A stretch of 64,000 bases of DNA from Amborella trichopoda (lineage: Eukaryota > Streptophyta > Magnoliopsida > Amborellales > Amborellaceae), in assembly GCF_000471905.2 (NCBI RefSeq), contig NW_006500103.1:2757215-2821214 (forward strand). Reading direction: 5' to 3'. The notes below the pieces were generated by a model. That model saw nothing but the letters and a program-made list of their open reading frames with translations, ran no database searches and was not told the DNA's origin. Position 1 is the stretch's first letter; each line of letters opens with the position of its first letter. The translations under genes and the position numbers were made by a program. Of this stretch, positions 48,195-60,192 are shown piece after piece.

Positions 48195-48336
48195 TTAGGG
48201 TTAAGAAACTGATCCGGAAAACAGGCGAAAGTTGAAGCCACTTGTGATCTATATAAGGTTAAGAAACTGATCCAGAAAACAGGCGAAGGTGAAGTCACTT
48301 GTGATCTAGTTAGGGTTAAGAAACTGATCCGGAAAA
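48163..48336 (+). repeat. 58-bp minisatellite (3 units) across the DUF616 stop codon
   Basis: Units start acaggcga at 48163, 48221 and 48279. Each contains cacttgtgatcta and ggttaagaaactgatcc. The true stop TAG at 48192-48194 is inside unit 1, so units 2 and 3 are 3' untranslated sequence that once matched coding DNA. Confidence 0.9.
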
Positions 48337-49078
48337 AAGAATGATGTAGTCTGAGTTGGAGTTTAGACTGTTGATTCTGTAGTGATTCTTTGATTGCCTT
48401 GCTGTATAAAGAGCATGGCTGATTCTTTCCTGTATTCTGCCACTGGATTCATTGTATTTATTCATATTTAAGATCGGTTATACATGACATGGTAGAAAGT
48501 TTTGTGATTATTCTTGGTTTTGTGAGATTGAAACTGTAATTGCGGTTTCTTAACCCATGTTGAGTATCACATTTATTCTTGGAAAGGCGATGGAGTTTGG
48601 TTGTTGGCTATTAACATGCTCTAAGGACCATGTCTCAAAAATCGGAATCATGCTCAGACTTGCCAGGAGATTTATCTAAGAGATCGGAATCATGCTCTGA
48701 CTTGTTAGAGGTTTATCTCGAGTGTGTTTTGACCTTTAAAAGTGGGTGCTCTAAATATATTTGCTCATTCTTTTCTCTTATGTCTATAAAACAATTTATT
48801 TTATTTCACATTATTTGTTTATCAAAACCATAAAAAAAAAAGCAAAATTAATATCCAAGGTTGGTTCAACTTTTTATGTGAAGTCAGAATTTGTAGCAAG
48901 GCATCAAAGAGACATATCTAGCAAAAAAAGAAAAGAAAAAATTCAACAATTTACCAACACATTTAAATATATTTCTCAATTACGGGGGAAAACCTTAGAA
49001 TTTTTTACATTACGAAGGTTCTTTTATTAACATCCGAACCGGCCCTAGATTACATCGATAGATAAATCGGTGTGGTTT
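48337..49078. other. DUF616-gene 3' flank
   Basis: Probable 3' untranslated and intergenic DNA. No gene seen. A small direct repeat (atcggaatcatgctc) occurs at about 48640 and 48682. Confidence 0.45.
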
Positions 49079-49464
49079 CTATACCATTGCAACCTTAAAC
49101 AATTCAACTAAGGTGTGCCTCCAAATTTTTTCATAACAAGTAATTTTGGTGTAAAAATTATTAGGATTATCTGAAAATCTATTTTCACATCTAATTATAA
49201 AATTTTGAACATCAAAAATGGTTCAAAGTAAGTATATCTATAAACATATGAAAATATTGAAAATAGACGGTCTAGATAGTGTATTGCAAGATGCACTATT
49301 TTTGGGATTTAATTTAATTTTTTTATTTTTCATATTCATATATCTCAATGTTGAGATGATCAATTAGAGGGTTTTTCAACATTAAAATAATATTTTTTGA
49401 TGGATTTTTGAAGTGCATATTTAATTCTACATTTCAAGGTTACAACCTTATATACACTTTTTCC
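49079..49464 (+). mobile_element. Family 1 MITE, copy I
   Basis: The left end is ggtgtggtttctata; the right end holds aaggttacaacctt before the ctttttcc terminus. The core reads atctcaatgttgagat at 49342-49357: both arms have changed relative to copy A yet still pair. No target duplication is recognised. Confidence 0.75.
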
Positions 49465-49925
49465 ATCCTTTAATATTTGAAAATGATATATTGAAGGGAC
49501 ACAAGATAAAGAAATTGGAAAAAAAAACCTCATGCAGTAGTTTTTACATGGGAAATGGAAATCTAGTAAAATAACATGCAATAACTGCCGATCTTTGTTT
49601 TAATTATCGCACGTTTTTACGTTGAAGTTATCATACTCACGAGTCCATTTTATGTATTTTCTAGGTGGGTTGTTATCCCAAAAAACAAAAATTGATTTTC
49701 AAGAAAATATTTATCACCAAAAATATATTTCACATGAAATAAATCTCTCGAGAAAAAGTATTTCCAGGGATCCACATGGGCCCAAATATTTTCATAGATT
49801 TATGATGTAATTAAATCCTAAATAAAAGGAAATACAATTATGCTATAAAAACTTTTGTTGAGATTCAAAAAATAATAAAAATCTATTGATATGTAAAGAA
49901 GTCGAATGGAGGGTGTAATTAAAAG

Positions 49926-49965
49926 ATGGGAAAAGTTTTAATAAGGTTGCAACCTTAAAATTAGA
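49926..49965 (-). mobile_element. Terminal fragment of a family 1 MITE
   Basis: Only about 40 bp survive (gggaaaagttttaataagg followed by the palindrome aaggttgcaacctt). It lies about 575 bp upstream of the histone H4 ATG. Confidence 0.6.
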
Positions 49966-50301
49966 ATCATAGATGCAAAGTGAAATGTGATGTTAAGTTC
50001 TTTTAAAAAAATCCTAAACCTTTCTGGATCGAAACTGCTTCATATTTCTCACCAAACGAAAAGGACTCGTACAAGTGAAACCAAGATTGCATGTAATAGC
50101 GACGCCCAGAATCCATTTCCGAGATGCATTTTGGATGAGGCGCAGATAAAGAGGAGCAACTGCGGGCGCACCAAAACCTTACCCTCTCTAATTCTATATA
50201 AACAAAATCTTAGACAAAAGAAAGAAGCACACCAAGTTCCCGGTCTTTCCCAATACGGCAAGACAGAGAAAGCACAGAAAATATGAACCGTCCACAGATT
50301 A

Positions 50302-50420
50302 AAATCCAACGACTAACACTGATTTCAGCCAACTCACACGGATCGACCGAGCTTACCGTCGATTAACCGAGAGATCCAACGGTCTCCATTTCTTTCAATC
50401 CTCAACTCAAGGTTTAAATA
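50302..50420 (+). promoter_or_regulatory. Histone H4 promoter: nonamer-like motifs, hexamer and TATA box
   Basis: The word atccaacg, the core of the plant histone nonamer, occurs at 50304-50311 and 50374-50381. A ccgtcg hexamer lies at 50356-50361. A TATA-like tttaaata lies at 50413-50420, about 116 bp before the ATG. These are known S-phase elements of plant histone promoters; activity here is inferred. Confidence 0.7.
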
Positions 50421-50529
50421 CCGCCTCATTTCGTCGAGCTATGCATTCAGTGTGAGAGAGCTTCCCACTTGTAGAGAGAGAAAGACCCCCAATTTTAGAG
50501 AGAGAAAAATCCCACCCCTCTGTGGTTAG

Positions 50530-50847
<318 letters not shown>

Positions 50848-52279
50848 TGTTCCAACTTTCAGAGAGCTTCCCCCGTTTTGTCTCTTTCTCTCTCGAAAAT
50901 GGTGTCTTTGTGCAAGATATAGCCCAATTTGTATCCGTAAAAGAAAAGGGTTTTGGAATTGATAAGAGGCGGTTTCTAAGTCTTTTCTGTATATATTTTT
51001 TGTAAATGTCCACGGGGTTTTTCTTTTTTAAAGATCATATTATCAAGATGAATAAGAAAATTACGCTATCCAATCTCACCAAGATGAATATGAAATAAAA
51101 ACAATCTGATTAAGATAAATATGAGATACAAATAATCTGATTATGATAAATGTGAGCTAAAAATTTGCAATTCGAATTCCAACAGGACTAGGGTTCTGTC
51201 TTGATTGGCTTACACCTATAAATTAGGGTTTCGTAGGTCATTATTCTTACATGTGGAATTCTGTCTGAAGTGGCCGATACCTCTAACTTACAGTTTCATA
51301 GATCGTCATTCTTGGCTTTAGCTTTTGGAAGAAAAGTATAGAGAGGCAAAGTTCTCATGGGAAAGATTTTTTATTCTTAAATTCTTTGATGCTCAACATT
51401 CACAAAGTGAAGGCCTGGTTCTTTAATTTATTTGTTTGCCATCTTGTAATGCACTCATAAAAAAAATGCATCATGTTTTCTTACTTATCTTTGGATGTTT
51501 TTTTGTTGGGTATTTTGATCTTTTAAGTGGTATAAAAAAATCTTTAAAGATTTTATTGTATATCTTGTCTCTTTTTTATTGACTTTTAATTATAAAAATT
51601 AGTTTCAACAAATTTTTTTATATCATTTCAATTTAATTATTTTTTAATTGGTGGAAAGGGAAAACGATGGTTAAAAAACATTTGAGATGAAATGATATAA
51701 AAAAAATTTTTGAAATTAATTTTTATAGTCACAAGTTAATAACAGATGGAAAAGACGGAGATAAAAGACGAGGGTTAGGGTGAAATCATTGAGGATTTCC
51801 TTTTACCGCTTAAGAAAAGAAAGAAAAGAGGGTCCACCATGAAATACCACGACGAGTTAAAGTTCTATACAAAATTTTCCATTTTTTTAATGGTTTTATT
51901 TATGTTATGTATATCTTTCTCTCCTTTAAATCTCACTGATATTCTTAAATCCCTATTTTTTAAAAAAATCGAATTAAAAGATACTCATAAAATATTTGAC
52001 AAATGGAAAGTTTTTCTCCTTTATTTTTCTCTCAACATCCAACTTTCTCTATCTCACCTTCCTAAACTCCTATGTGCCTTTACTAAACTCCTATAAGTTT
52101 TCTAAAAACTTAAATCTCACAAAAATTGAAAAGACTTTTTCTGAATCAAAAGATTCTATGCTTAAAGCTGTACAATAGCCAGCGACAGCGAGGAGTTTAA
52201 AAACTTTCTCTGGTTAGGTAGCAATTGGTAGCCAGCAAGCACTTGCTTTGATTTATCGGTCTCTTTCTATCTATCAATT
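50848..52279. other. H4 3' flank and A/T-rich intergenic DNA
   Basis: Probable polyadenylated 3' end of H4 (no animal-type stem-loop expected in plants). The rest is A/T-rich with no gene seen; the ORF at 51839-52096 is Phe/Leu-rich by composition only. Confidence 0.45.
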
Positions 52280-52280
52280 A

Positions 52281-52398
52281 GCAATCAAGTAGATATTTCC
52301 CTTGAGGATGGGGGGCAATAGTCTACTTAAAGAAAGCGAGCAATCGAGTAGATATTTCCTTTGAGGATGGGGGGTAATAGTCTATTTAAAAAAAGCAA
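52281..52398. repeat. 59-bp tandem repeat (2 units)
   Basis: Units start gcaatcaagtagatattt (52281) and gcaatcgagtagatattt (52340). They share tgaggatggggg and aatagtcta and differ at a few bases. Confidence 0.85.
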
Positions 52399-53291
52399 GT
52401 CGAGCATGAAAACATAGCTAGTTGAACAAGAAAAGAATCGGTAACAAGAAAAAAGAAAACCTCCGCTAGCAACGGAGAGAAAGAAAACTGAAGTAGAGCA
52501 TCTCTTCCCTTTACTCCCTTGGGTAAAAACCAAGGAACTCAAAATCCATCTTTTTTCTAAATTAATCTACTGATCATCAGGTAGATTCCGAAATTTCATA
52601 TTGAGGAAATCCTTCTAAAGAGTTCTTTCCACCCGAGGAATAAATATACAGTTTGCTCTCCCGAAAGTATCTACCATGGAGACATAAGATGGTAAGAGAA
52701 GTTTGTCTAGGAGTAGACATAATACTCAATTAGGAGCATTCAGTGAACAGGTAGAACAAATACATAAAGCAAAATTCATGAAAGGCATCTAATAGCCCCA
52801 AACGACATTTCAACTCAAAGGCATTTTGTGACATAACAACTTATGGCAATATGCATTTTAAGCAAAATATGTTTCCTTATGGATCTATGTCCAAATGGGG
52901 CGATTTACAACTTCAGGGTATGACTCTTAATAGAATAGAATGACGGACTAAGACTCGTGTAGCCAACTCCAAATAGTTGAAAAAAAACTCTGATGATGAT
53001 GATAGCGAAGACCTAGATCTCACCACTCAAAAGTTGGACAGCCTATGTTCAATCCTAAGGCATGATTTACTTCATAAACCTTTTAGAGTATGTATTGAAT
53101 GTTTTTATAGGTTATGTCACTAGGTTTAGTGGGTCCCATCCCAAATTTGGTGTCCTAATAACACTTACTAGATAGTGGTTTACCCGAGGGAGCAAATATA
53201 CATATTGCTTCCCCCTGAGCAAAATCATTTAGATATGCAAAAGAAAGCCTAGGGGCTGCAGGTAAAAAGGATGGATATATTATATTAGCTA

Positions 53292-53293
<2 letters not shown>
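52399..53293. other. Unidentified intergenic stretch, more balanced composition
   Basis: No gene recognised. Base composition is less A/T-skewed than neighbouring intergenic DNA. Its origin is unknown. Confidence 0.3.
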
Positions 53294-53385
<92 letters not shown>

Positions 53386-53421
53386 NNNNNNNNNNNNNNN
53401 NNNNNAGAGAGAGAGAGAGAT
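53294..53421. repeat. (GA)n microsatellite containing a 20-N gap
   Basis: A GA tract is broken by 20 N at 53386-53405. It lies about 230 bp downstream of the stop codon of the MIP1-like gene. True length is unknown. Confidence 0.95.
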
Positions 53422-53648
53422 TCATAAGCTGCACCATTAACATATTAACATTGCAACAATTGCAGAAACCAGCTCCTCTATTGATATAATACAACCCATA
53501 AAGGACCAGACACTGAAATCTCACTATAACACCTGTATTCATATGCACACTTCTTTACAAAAATGAATAGGACATGCCCTATCAAAAAGGCAACCCTTAA
53601 TGGTCGACCCCTGAGGTTAATTCGAGCTTTGCAAGAATTCCAAATGCA

Positions 53649-56600
53649 TCACTTAGCAAGTTCTCTCGAAATTAAGAACCGAAAAGCATAGTTGTGAGGC
53701 AAAAACTCAATGTTGATCTTGCGCGATCTCCCATTCAAACACCTTTGAATGGCCTTCTTTCGAGTTTCAGGGAGATATTGTTTGATCATACCCACTACTC
53801 CAGATGCATTTAAATATGAATCTTTTGCAAAGTTCTCGAAAATTTTTGGCAAAACAATCTTTTGCTCCCTGCGAATGCTGACACTAGCCAGAATATAGTC
53901 TTGCTTTGCAATTTCGAGCTCCTGATATACTCTTTTAGCTGTGTATATACGAACCTGAGAAATGCAATATCGATCTAAGACACATCACAGACATACATAC
54001 AAAAATACAAACCTACATACACACAGATTCTGACACAAATGCATGCATGCATCCATGAAGATACACATACATACATACCAAAACACAAATGCATGCATGC
54101 GTCCATGGATACATACATAAATGGAAACATATACACATTGTCACTAAGATATACATAACATACATGTATACACAAGTGCATGCATACAAGATAGGTTGAG
54201 ATTATTACCGCAGGATCAGAGAAGCATCCTGTAGAAAACGCAAAATACACAAGAGGTTCAGGTTCCTGAATGCAATATGCTTGCCGATCAGCTCTGCTCT
54301 TGAACTTCGTCCGTGGGGATAATAGCGACCATAGCCACTGATATCAAATGATCAAATCGGGGCAAATTTTATTGAGCAATTACATGACATGACCATTCTG
54401 TAAAACTGATAAAAAACCATGCTAATGCATGTATTGACTAAATAATAATTTAAGTCTTGTATTCCTTTATTCCAATACATAAATAAGACATGACATGGTC
54501 AACCTTTCATTTAGTCAATAGACTTACACATGAACTTATGTGACATGATTATTCTGAAAAACAGAACAAAAAACCAGGCTAATGCTTTTACTGGAGTATT
54601 AACTTTTTCAGTAACTGATTCCTTCATTTTAATACTTATGTAAAACATGACGTGAGGTTTGAGAAGATTACTGTGTTTGGTAATTCATTGTAATTGTGAC
54701 ATAAAAAGAAAGACACTAAAAGGAGTGAATCTACACCTTCAACAACATAAGATAGTGCCGGGAATCCACTGTTGGTTCCCCGCAACGGGATGATGGAGAT
54801 CAACCAGGTTATAATGGTAAAGTTAATGTCCAGTATCAATAGCTGATAAGAGAGAGCAGATGCCCTGGATGTGCACCATGTACCATGCACATACTCTGTA
54901 CAGTATGCTTCTGATAAGAAATATACCTGCGATGGACGATGCATGTGGCATCCCAGAATAGAACTTTGTATGATGTCTGCACTTATGTTGTGACCTCCGA
55001 TATTATAAGCAACCTGGATAATATACACATATGTATAGAAGTGTCATAATCTCCATTATTTCACTGCCAACTTCACTCTCTCCCTCTCTCTCTCTCTCTC
55101 GACATTGGGGTCTGGCTCCTTGGCTATCATCTGTTCCAAAGCCAGCTTACCCACAGAAAGAAATAGATAAAAAGAAGCAAATCCTTTAGATAAATAAAAA
55201 AGAAGAAGAAACTATTTTTAGAAGCAGCACCATAATTTACCTTGAGAATCTGAGATGTCCTTTTAAATGTATTTTGAGAAACTCCATAGGCTAAGTATGC
55301 CTGCAGAATGCAACAGAAGAGTAACATTCAACAAACAATTTCAGCTTGAAAGACTAAAAAGGACAGGCTTGGAAGCATACATGCATCACCAGCGCATTGT
55401 GTATATTAATCCAAAATGCAAGCCTCTCTACATGCTTCATCTTACTTAAATCAACCTTCTCCAACCTTTGAACAAGTAACCTGCAACAAAATAAAAAACC
55501 ATTGAATGTGGCTCAAACATTGTGTAATTCATATTGATAAAACATAATATATCAATAATACATCAATGGATTATAGGAAATATCAAGAAAATATATTATA
55601 ACAATGGATTATGGAAAATATAATGGGAATATACAACAAAACCATACTTCATTGTGGCCATCATTGTCCAATGAAAAGGATGGTGAGGAATGGGACCTGT
55701 TGAAATCAGAGAATGACCCCAATGGTGGGTCCCACACTCTATGACCATGCATCATTTCAATGGGCAGTGATGACCTGATGGATTATGCAGATGGATTCTA
55801 ATATGCATTTCCATTCTTATTATAACACGCCCAATTTTCATTGGAATTAAAAGGAAGAAAAAATCAAATAACCAAATTGAACCCCAAAAAGCACCGACAT
55901 ATGCCCAAAAAATATAGTTTCAGCTATTTGATAATGAGAAGATGGAAGTGACACAAAATATAGAACACCAAAATTGAGATCAAAGTTATGGACTATGGGA
56001 GGCTTACATAAATATGACGAATAATTTAACACCAGTTGATGTGAACTAAAGAAGTTAATTGACACAGAAATATAGAACACGAAAAAAAGACATTGAAATT
56101 CTGGACTCCAGGAAGACTTACATATAATTATGGAGCATTCTCTTAACCTCACTAGATCTCAACCTCTCGACAGAAATCGATGACACTTCTACTAATGTGT
56201 TGCATTGCCCATGATCATCTTTTAGCCCTTCAATATGGAAAGGATTAGTCAACCTCACATCACAGGGAGCTTCTTTTGTGCAGCTAGGGCTCCACATATC
56301 AGACTGATCAGGTGGCGAAAATGTGCTTCTTGTAGATGGGGATGAAGTGGGAGAAGATGAAAAGCCAAGATTAAGTTGACTGGGCTCAGCAATTTTGCTG
56401 TAGATGGAAGCCATGTTTCTTATCACATCTTCCGAGATTCTATCGGGTGACTCGGGAACATGGTCTGATATAGAAGTCCCAAGATGCTCAGCTAGGCTAA
56501 TCAAGCTTGAATCTGAATACTGTGCATGCTGTACACAAGGTTTCAAAAGAATGTCATGATAAATAGCAAGCCTCGAAGAATAGTCCCAAATGATACTCTA

Positions 56601-59600
56601 TTCATGAAAATAATACTACCCAGTATGGTAACTTTGAGGGAGATAATATTATGGTCCATTCGACAACAGGGAATCAAAGTCCATCAGATCATGACCGAGT
56701 GATGAATGGTGGATTGTGATGGAAGTGTAGGCCCCTCCATTGGGGTCATGCCCTGATCTGGTGGGTCTCACTCTTTCCCCATCATGGTCCATCATTTCAT
56801 TGGAAGTGATGACCTGTAGACTATGATTTTTTCCGTAGTCCATAGGATCACAGTGTACTGTAGCATTGCAGGATAACATTAGGCACTGTTAAGGACACAC
56901 AAAAGTGCATTCATGAAAGCATTATGAACAGGAAAATGAAAAGCCAATCTTTGTTTAATGCCTAGCATTTTATGCAAATATCTGATTTCAGAGCAAAAGA
57001 AGTAACAAAGTAACAAAATCGTGTCTAATGCTCCTTTAAAACTATGGAACTAAGTCCACTTCATGATTTATGCAGGTGTCCCTGTACTGTCCTGATATTT
57101 TACCAAGTTAGAATAAGCAAATACATAATAACTGACCTCCATTGAGGACAAAGGTTGAGAATGGCAGGGCCGTATAGATTTAACGAAGCTTTCAATAGGA
57201 GAAGAAATCCATCTTTTTGAACCAGTTGATCTTTGAGAGAGGGATGAATGGCAACGGTGGACACTAGAATCTATCTGCTTCTCAGTCATCCTAATAGTCT
57301 CCAATTTATTTCCCGAATTAATGAAACAATTCTCAGACAAAAATGACCGACTAGAAACTGCAAGGCTTGCTTTCTTTGGTGCAAACTTAAGTTCAGAAAC
57401 TTGCATAAATTCTCTTTCTTGAGAAATTGAAGATGGGTCAATAGTTTTATCAGTGGTGACCAAAGAAGAACTCTGCGCATGTTGGCCAAAGGCTTTTCGA
57501 TATAGGGAGAGAAGATATTGCTCCAGATACCCAACTTCCACCTCCAGTACTGAAATCTCCTTGATCAGCTCCTCAGTAGGCTGCATTCAAAATAAAATTA
57601 GCAATGGTGTTACTTAAAAACCAAATGAAAACAGGACAAGCATGTCTTGAAAATACATCACATCAAAAAAAGAAAAGAAAAAGAGGGCAATGATCCAGAA
57701 AAACGAAATATGATGACAAGTGACACCAGCAATTAGAAACCTAAATGAGAGTTTCTTTCCATTTGTAAACAAATTTCCATTCAAGCTTTAAAAAGCTAAT
57801 TGAATAAAAAATGTGAAACAACACCCATAATGAAAGAAAGAAAACCCATATTAGAAGTTGTGAATTTGTAATCTGTAGTTCTGTATTCTCCGTTTGCAAA
57901 ATGTTGAGAATTTCTTTCAAATATGGCTTGTTTTCATGAGTGCATTTAAACCATAAGGATGAAACCATTTTTTGCCATAAGGAAGAAACCATTTTCTGAA
58001 AAAGTAAGGATGAAAGTATTTCAAGAAACTTACAAAAGCAACTACCTTGGGCATTGAATGATTTCTGGGATTCATATGGGAAGCAGAGCTAAACCCTAGT
58101 GCTTTTTCTAGAGCCTTTCGTACCACAAATTGGTCCTGCAATCGTTTTTCTAATTGTAAAATCTGTGTAAAGGAGAAAACATATCAAGTGTACAGTAAGT
58201 CAGTAAAAGGAAATGGAAATATCATATTGCAAACATATTGTTAACAGGCCATAGAGGAAAGATGAATTGGAGCAAATCTCCATTTCGTCTTTCTTGGTCT
58301 TTTTGTTTTCTTTTTAATTGGCACTATCATTAAAGCGTAAATGGTAGAAGTACATAATCCAAAAGAACTGCAACTTCTTCATCTTTCTTTTTCTTTTTGT
58401 TTTTCTTTTAGTTTTAAATGGGTAATCGACTGAATTTGGGTTCCAGAGCAGAGCAAATAATTATTCCTATAATTAGAATTGAACACCTTTGGCAACAAGT
58501 TTCCACTCAGTTTTAAAATGAGTCACTCAAGCCTCTTCATAAGCTAATTATACAATAAGATTTGATGAGTATGTGGTAGAATGAACGAATGAACCATCAT
58601 ATTAAGAATACACTTGCATATAGCTGAGATTTGCAAGACATGGAATACGAGGTCCCCGAAATGCAAAATTTTGAACCCCAAGAAATGGCTAAAAAAGAGG
58701 AAATACTCAATATCTAAGTGTTTGTGATTACATGCATCTTTATATTTTGCAGATTAATGACATCTCTAAGAACGCCCATGAGAACAAGTTATTAGAAAAA
58801 AAGGTAGAGTTTTTACTTCTCAAGAATTCGACAACCCAACTTGATCAAAATCATACATGTCCTCTACTACAAAAGTTGGCTTCTTTGACATCACAAAGAG
58901 GCTAACATAAATGATAATTGATAAGGCCATTCCAAAACCATAAAATCCATTAGCATCCCTCTATATATACAGTTACAAACATGCAAGGAATCATGCCTAC
59001 TTATACATGTTTCTTGAAAAGCACAACTTTGACACCCTTACAAACCAAATTTCTTTCGAAAACACAATTCATTTCAAGAGAGCAATTCCTAACTTTGAAA
59101 TAATTTAATGTTTCTAAATCATTCATATTCAGCAGGCAACTCATTTTGACCTTCTATCTGATTCAGAATTGACCAGGCATACCAAACCCACATATTTACT
59201 TTGTGTAACTATGAATTGCATACCTCTTGCTTCAATGAACTTTGGAGTACAGTGGTAGGGGATTGTTTTCTCTTCACATTGATGCTTTCATCAAGTAGCT
59301 CCGCATCCTAGTAAACAAATTAGACTATTAGATGAAAAGAACAGAAATACATAATTTAAAAAATGACATAGTTACTGCAGCATACACAATATATAAGACC
59401 TAAAATTTTTACTAAGGCGCACAAAAATGAATTGACAAAAAATTAACAAAAGCACATAAGACATTTGAGAATCACAATATTCACAGGTCCAACCCAGGAT
59501 TGGACCCACATTTTGAGTAAGAGACACAAGGACTCAATAGCAAATAAAACATGAGCACATAGTTTTTTCAATTTTCCTCTTCTTGCGAGACTCACAGATA

Positions 59601-60192
59601 CATAAAGTTTTGAAAATATGTAGAAGTATAAGTCTTAGAAAATTGAACAAAACGGTAATGGGTCTTACTCTTACCAACCCAGGATGATTTTGTGCCTCAG
59701 GTGAAAAATCTGGAATACCCACATTTGATATGCTTTGAGGAGCACTGTCATTAAACAGATGTAAGTAAATACAGATAACACTGATTACGCTAATTTAGCT
59801 TTCAAGTATTTTTCTTGGTATATGAAAAATAGTTACTTCGCTTTGAGGAGAAATGGTTGAGCATTTCTCCAAAACCAAGTTTTTTCAGTAGGCTCTAATT
59901 CTGAGCATTCTTCATTGAAACAATATATTTCCATAACATTTTGTATCCTTTCTTTTGAGGGTTTTTCCTAATCCCTTCCTGTAAATCATTTAAAATTTGT
60001 ACTCAGCAGCTTATGAGAACAGAGTGAGAGACTTCCAAAGAGAGAGAACGCAGTGCGAGTGCCATCACATTACCTCTTTGAACGCCCGTGTCTATGCCTT
60101 GAAGACAACATTGTTGCATTTGAGGATCTAGAGAGAGAATCCTTGCATTTCACAACAGCCATTTCTGAGCATTCTCTCACTTCATTTCCCAT
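53649..60192 (-). CDS. Ternary complex factor MIP1-like protein (leucine zipper + DUF547)
   Basis: Eleven exons join in phase on the minus strand: 60192-60074, 59744-59675, 59307-59224, 58162-58046, 57580-57137, 56528-56122, 55480-55381, 55300-55241, 55013-54927, 54337-54209 and 53954-53649, giving about 640 aa. The N-terminus is MGNEVRECSEM. The zipper-like region (about 90-155) includes ILQLEKRLQDQFVVRKALEK and EELIKEISVLEVEVGYLEQY. A Ser-rich linker follows. DUF547 starts near 400 with LEKVDLSKMKHVERLAFWI, then NALVMHAYLAYG, YNIGGHNISADIIQSSILGC, PEPLVYFAFSTGCFSDPAVR, ending FLPHNYAFRFLISRELAK. DUF547 is a papain-like-fold domain of unknown role; the name MIP1 comes from a snapdragon protein that bridges floral MADS factors. 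The reaction or partner here is unknown. The ATG follows an in-frame stop. Two introns carry family 3 MITEs. Confidence 0.93.
55635..55826. mobile_element. Family 3 MITE in MIP1-like intron 6
   Basis: It has ggccatcattgtccaatga, atgaccccaatggtgggtcc and a right end atgcatttcc, as in the SUVR5 copies. The left end is gggaatatacaacaaaacc. A clear target duplication was not found. Confidence 0.7.
56640..56880. mobile_element. Family 3 MITE in MIP1-like intron 5
   Basis: The interior contains ggggtcatgccctgatctgg, gtgggtctcactctttcccc and a right end ggatcacagtgtactgta. It matches the copy at 34755 best near its right end. Confidence 0.65.

Noticed and set aside
54000-54180. catacatacat-rich frame resembling a Cys/Tyr-rich peptide
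   Set aside because: It is low-complexity (acat)n-type intron sequence of the MIP1-like gene.
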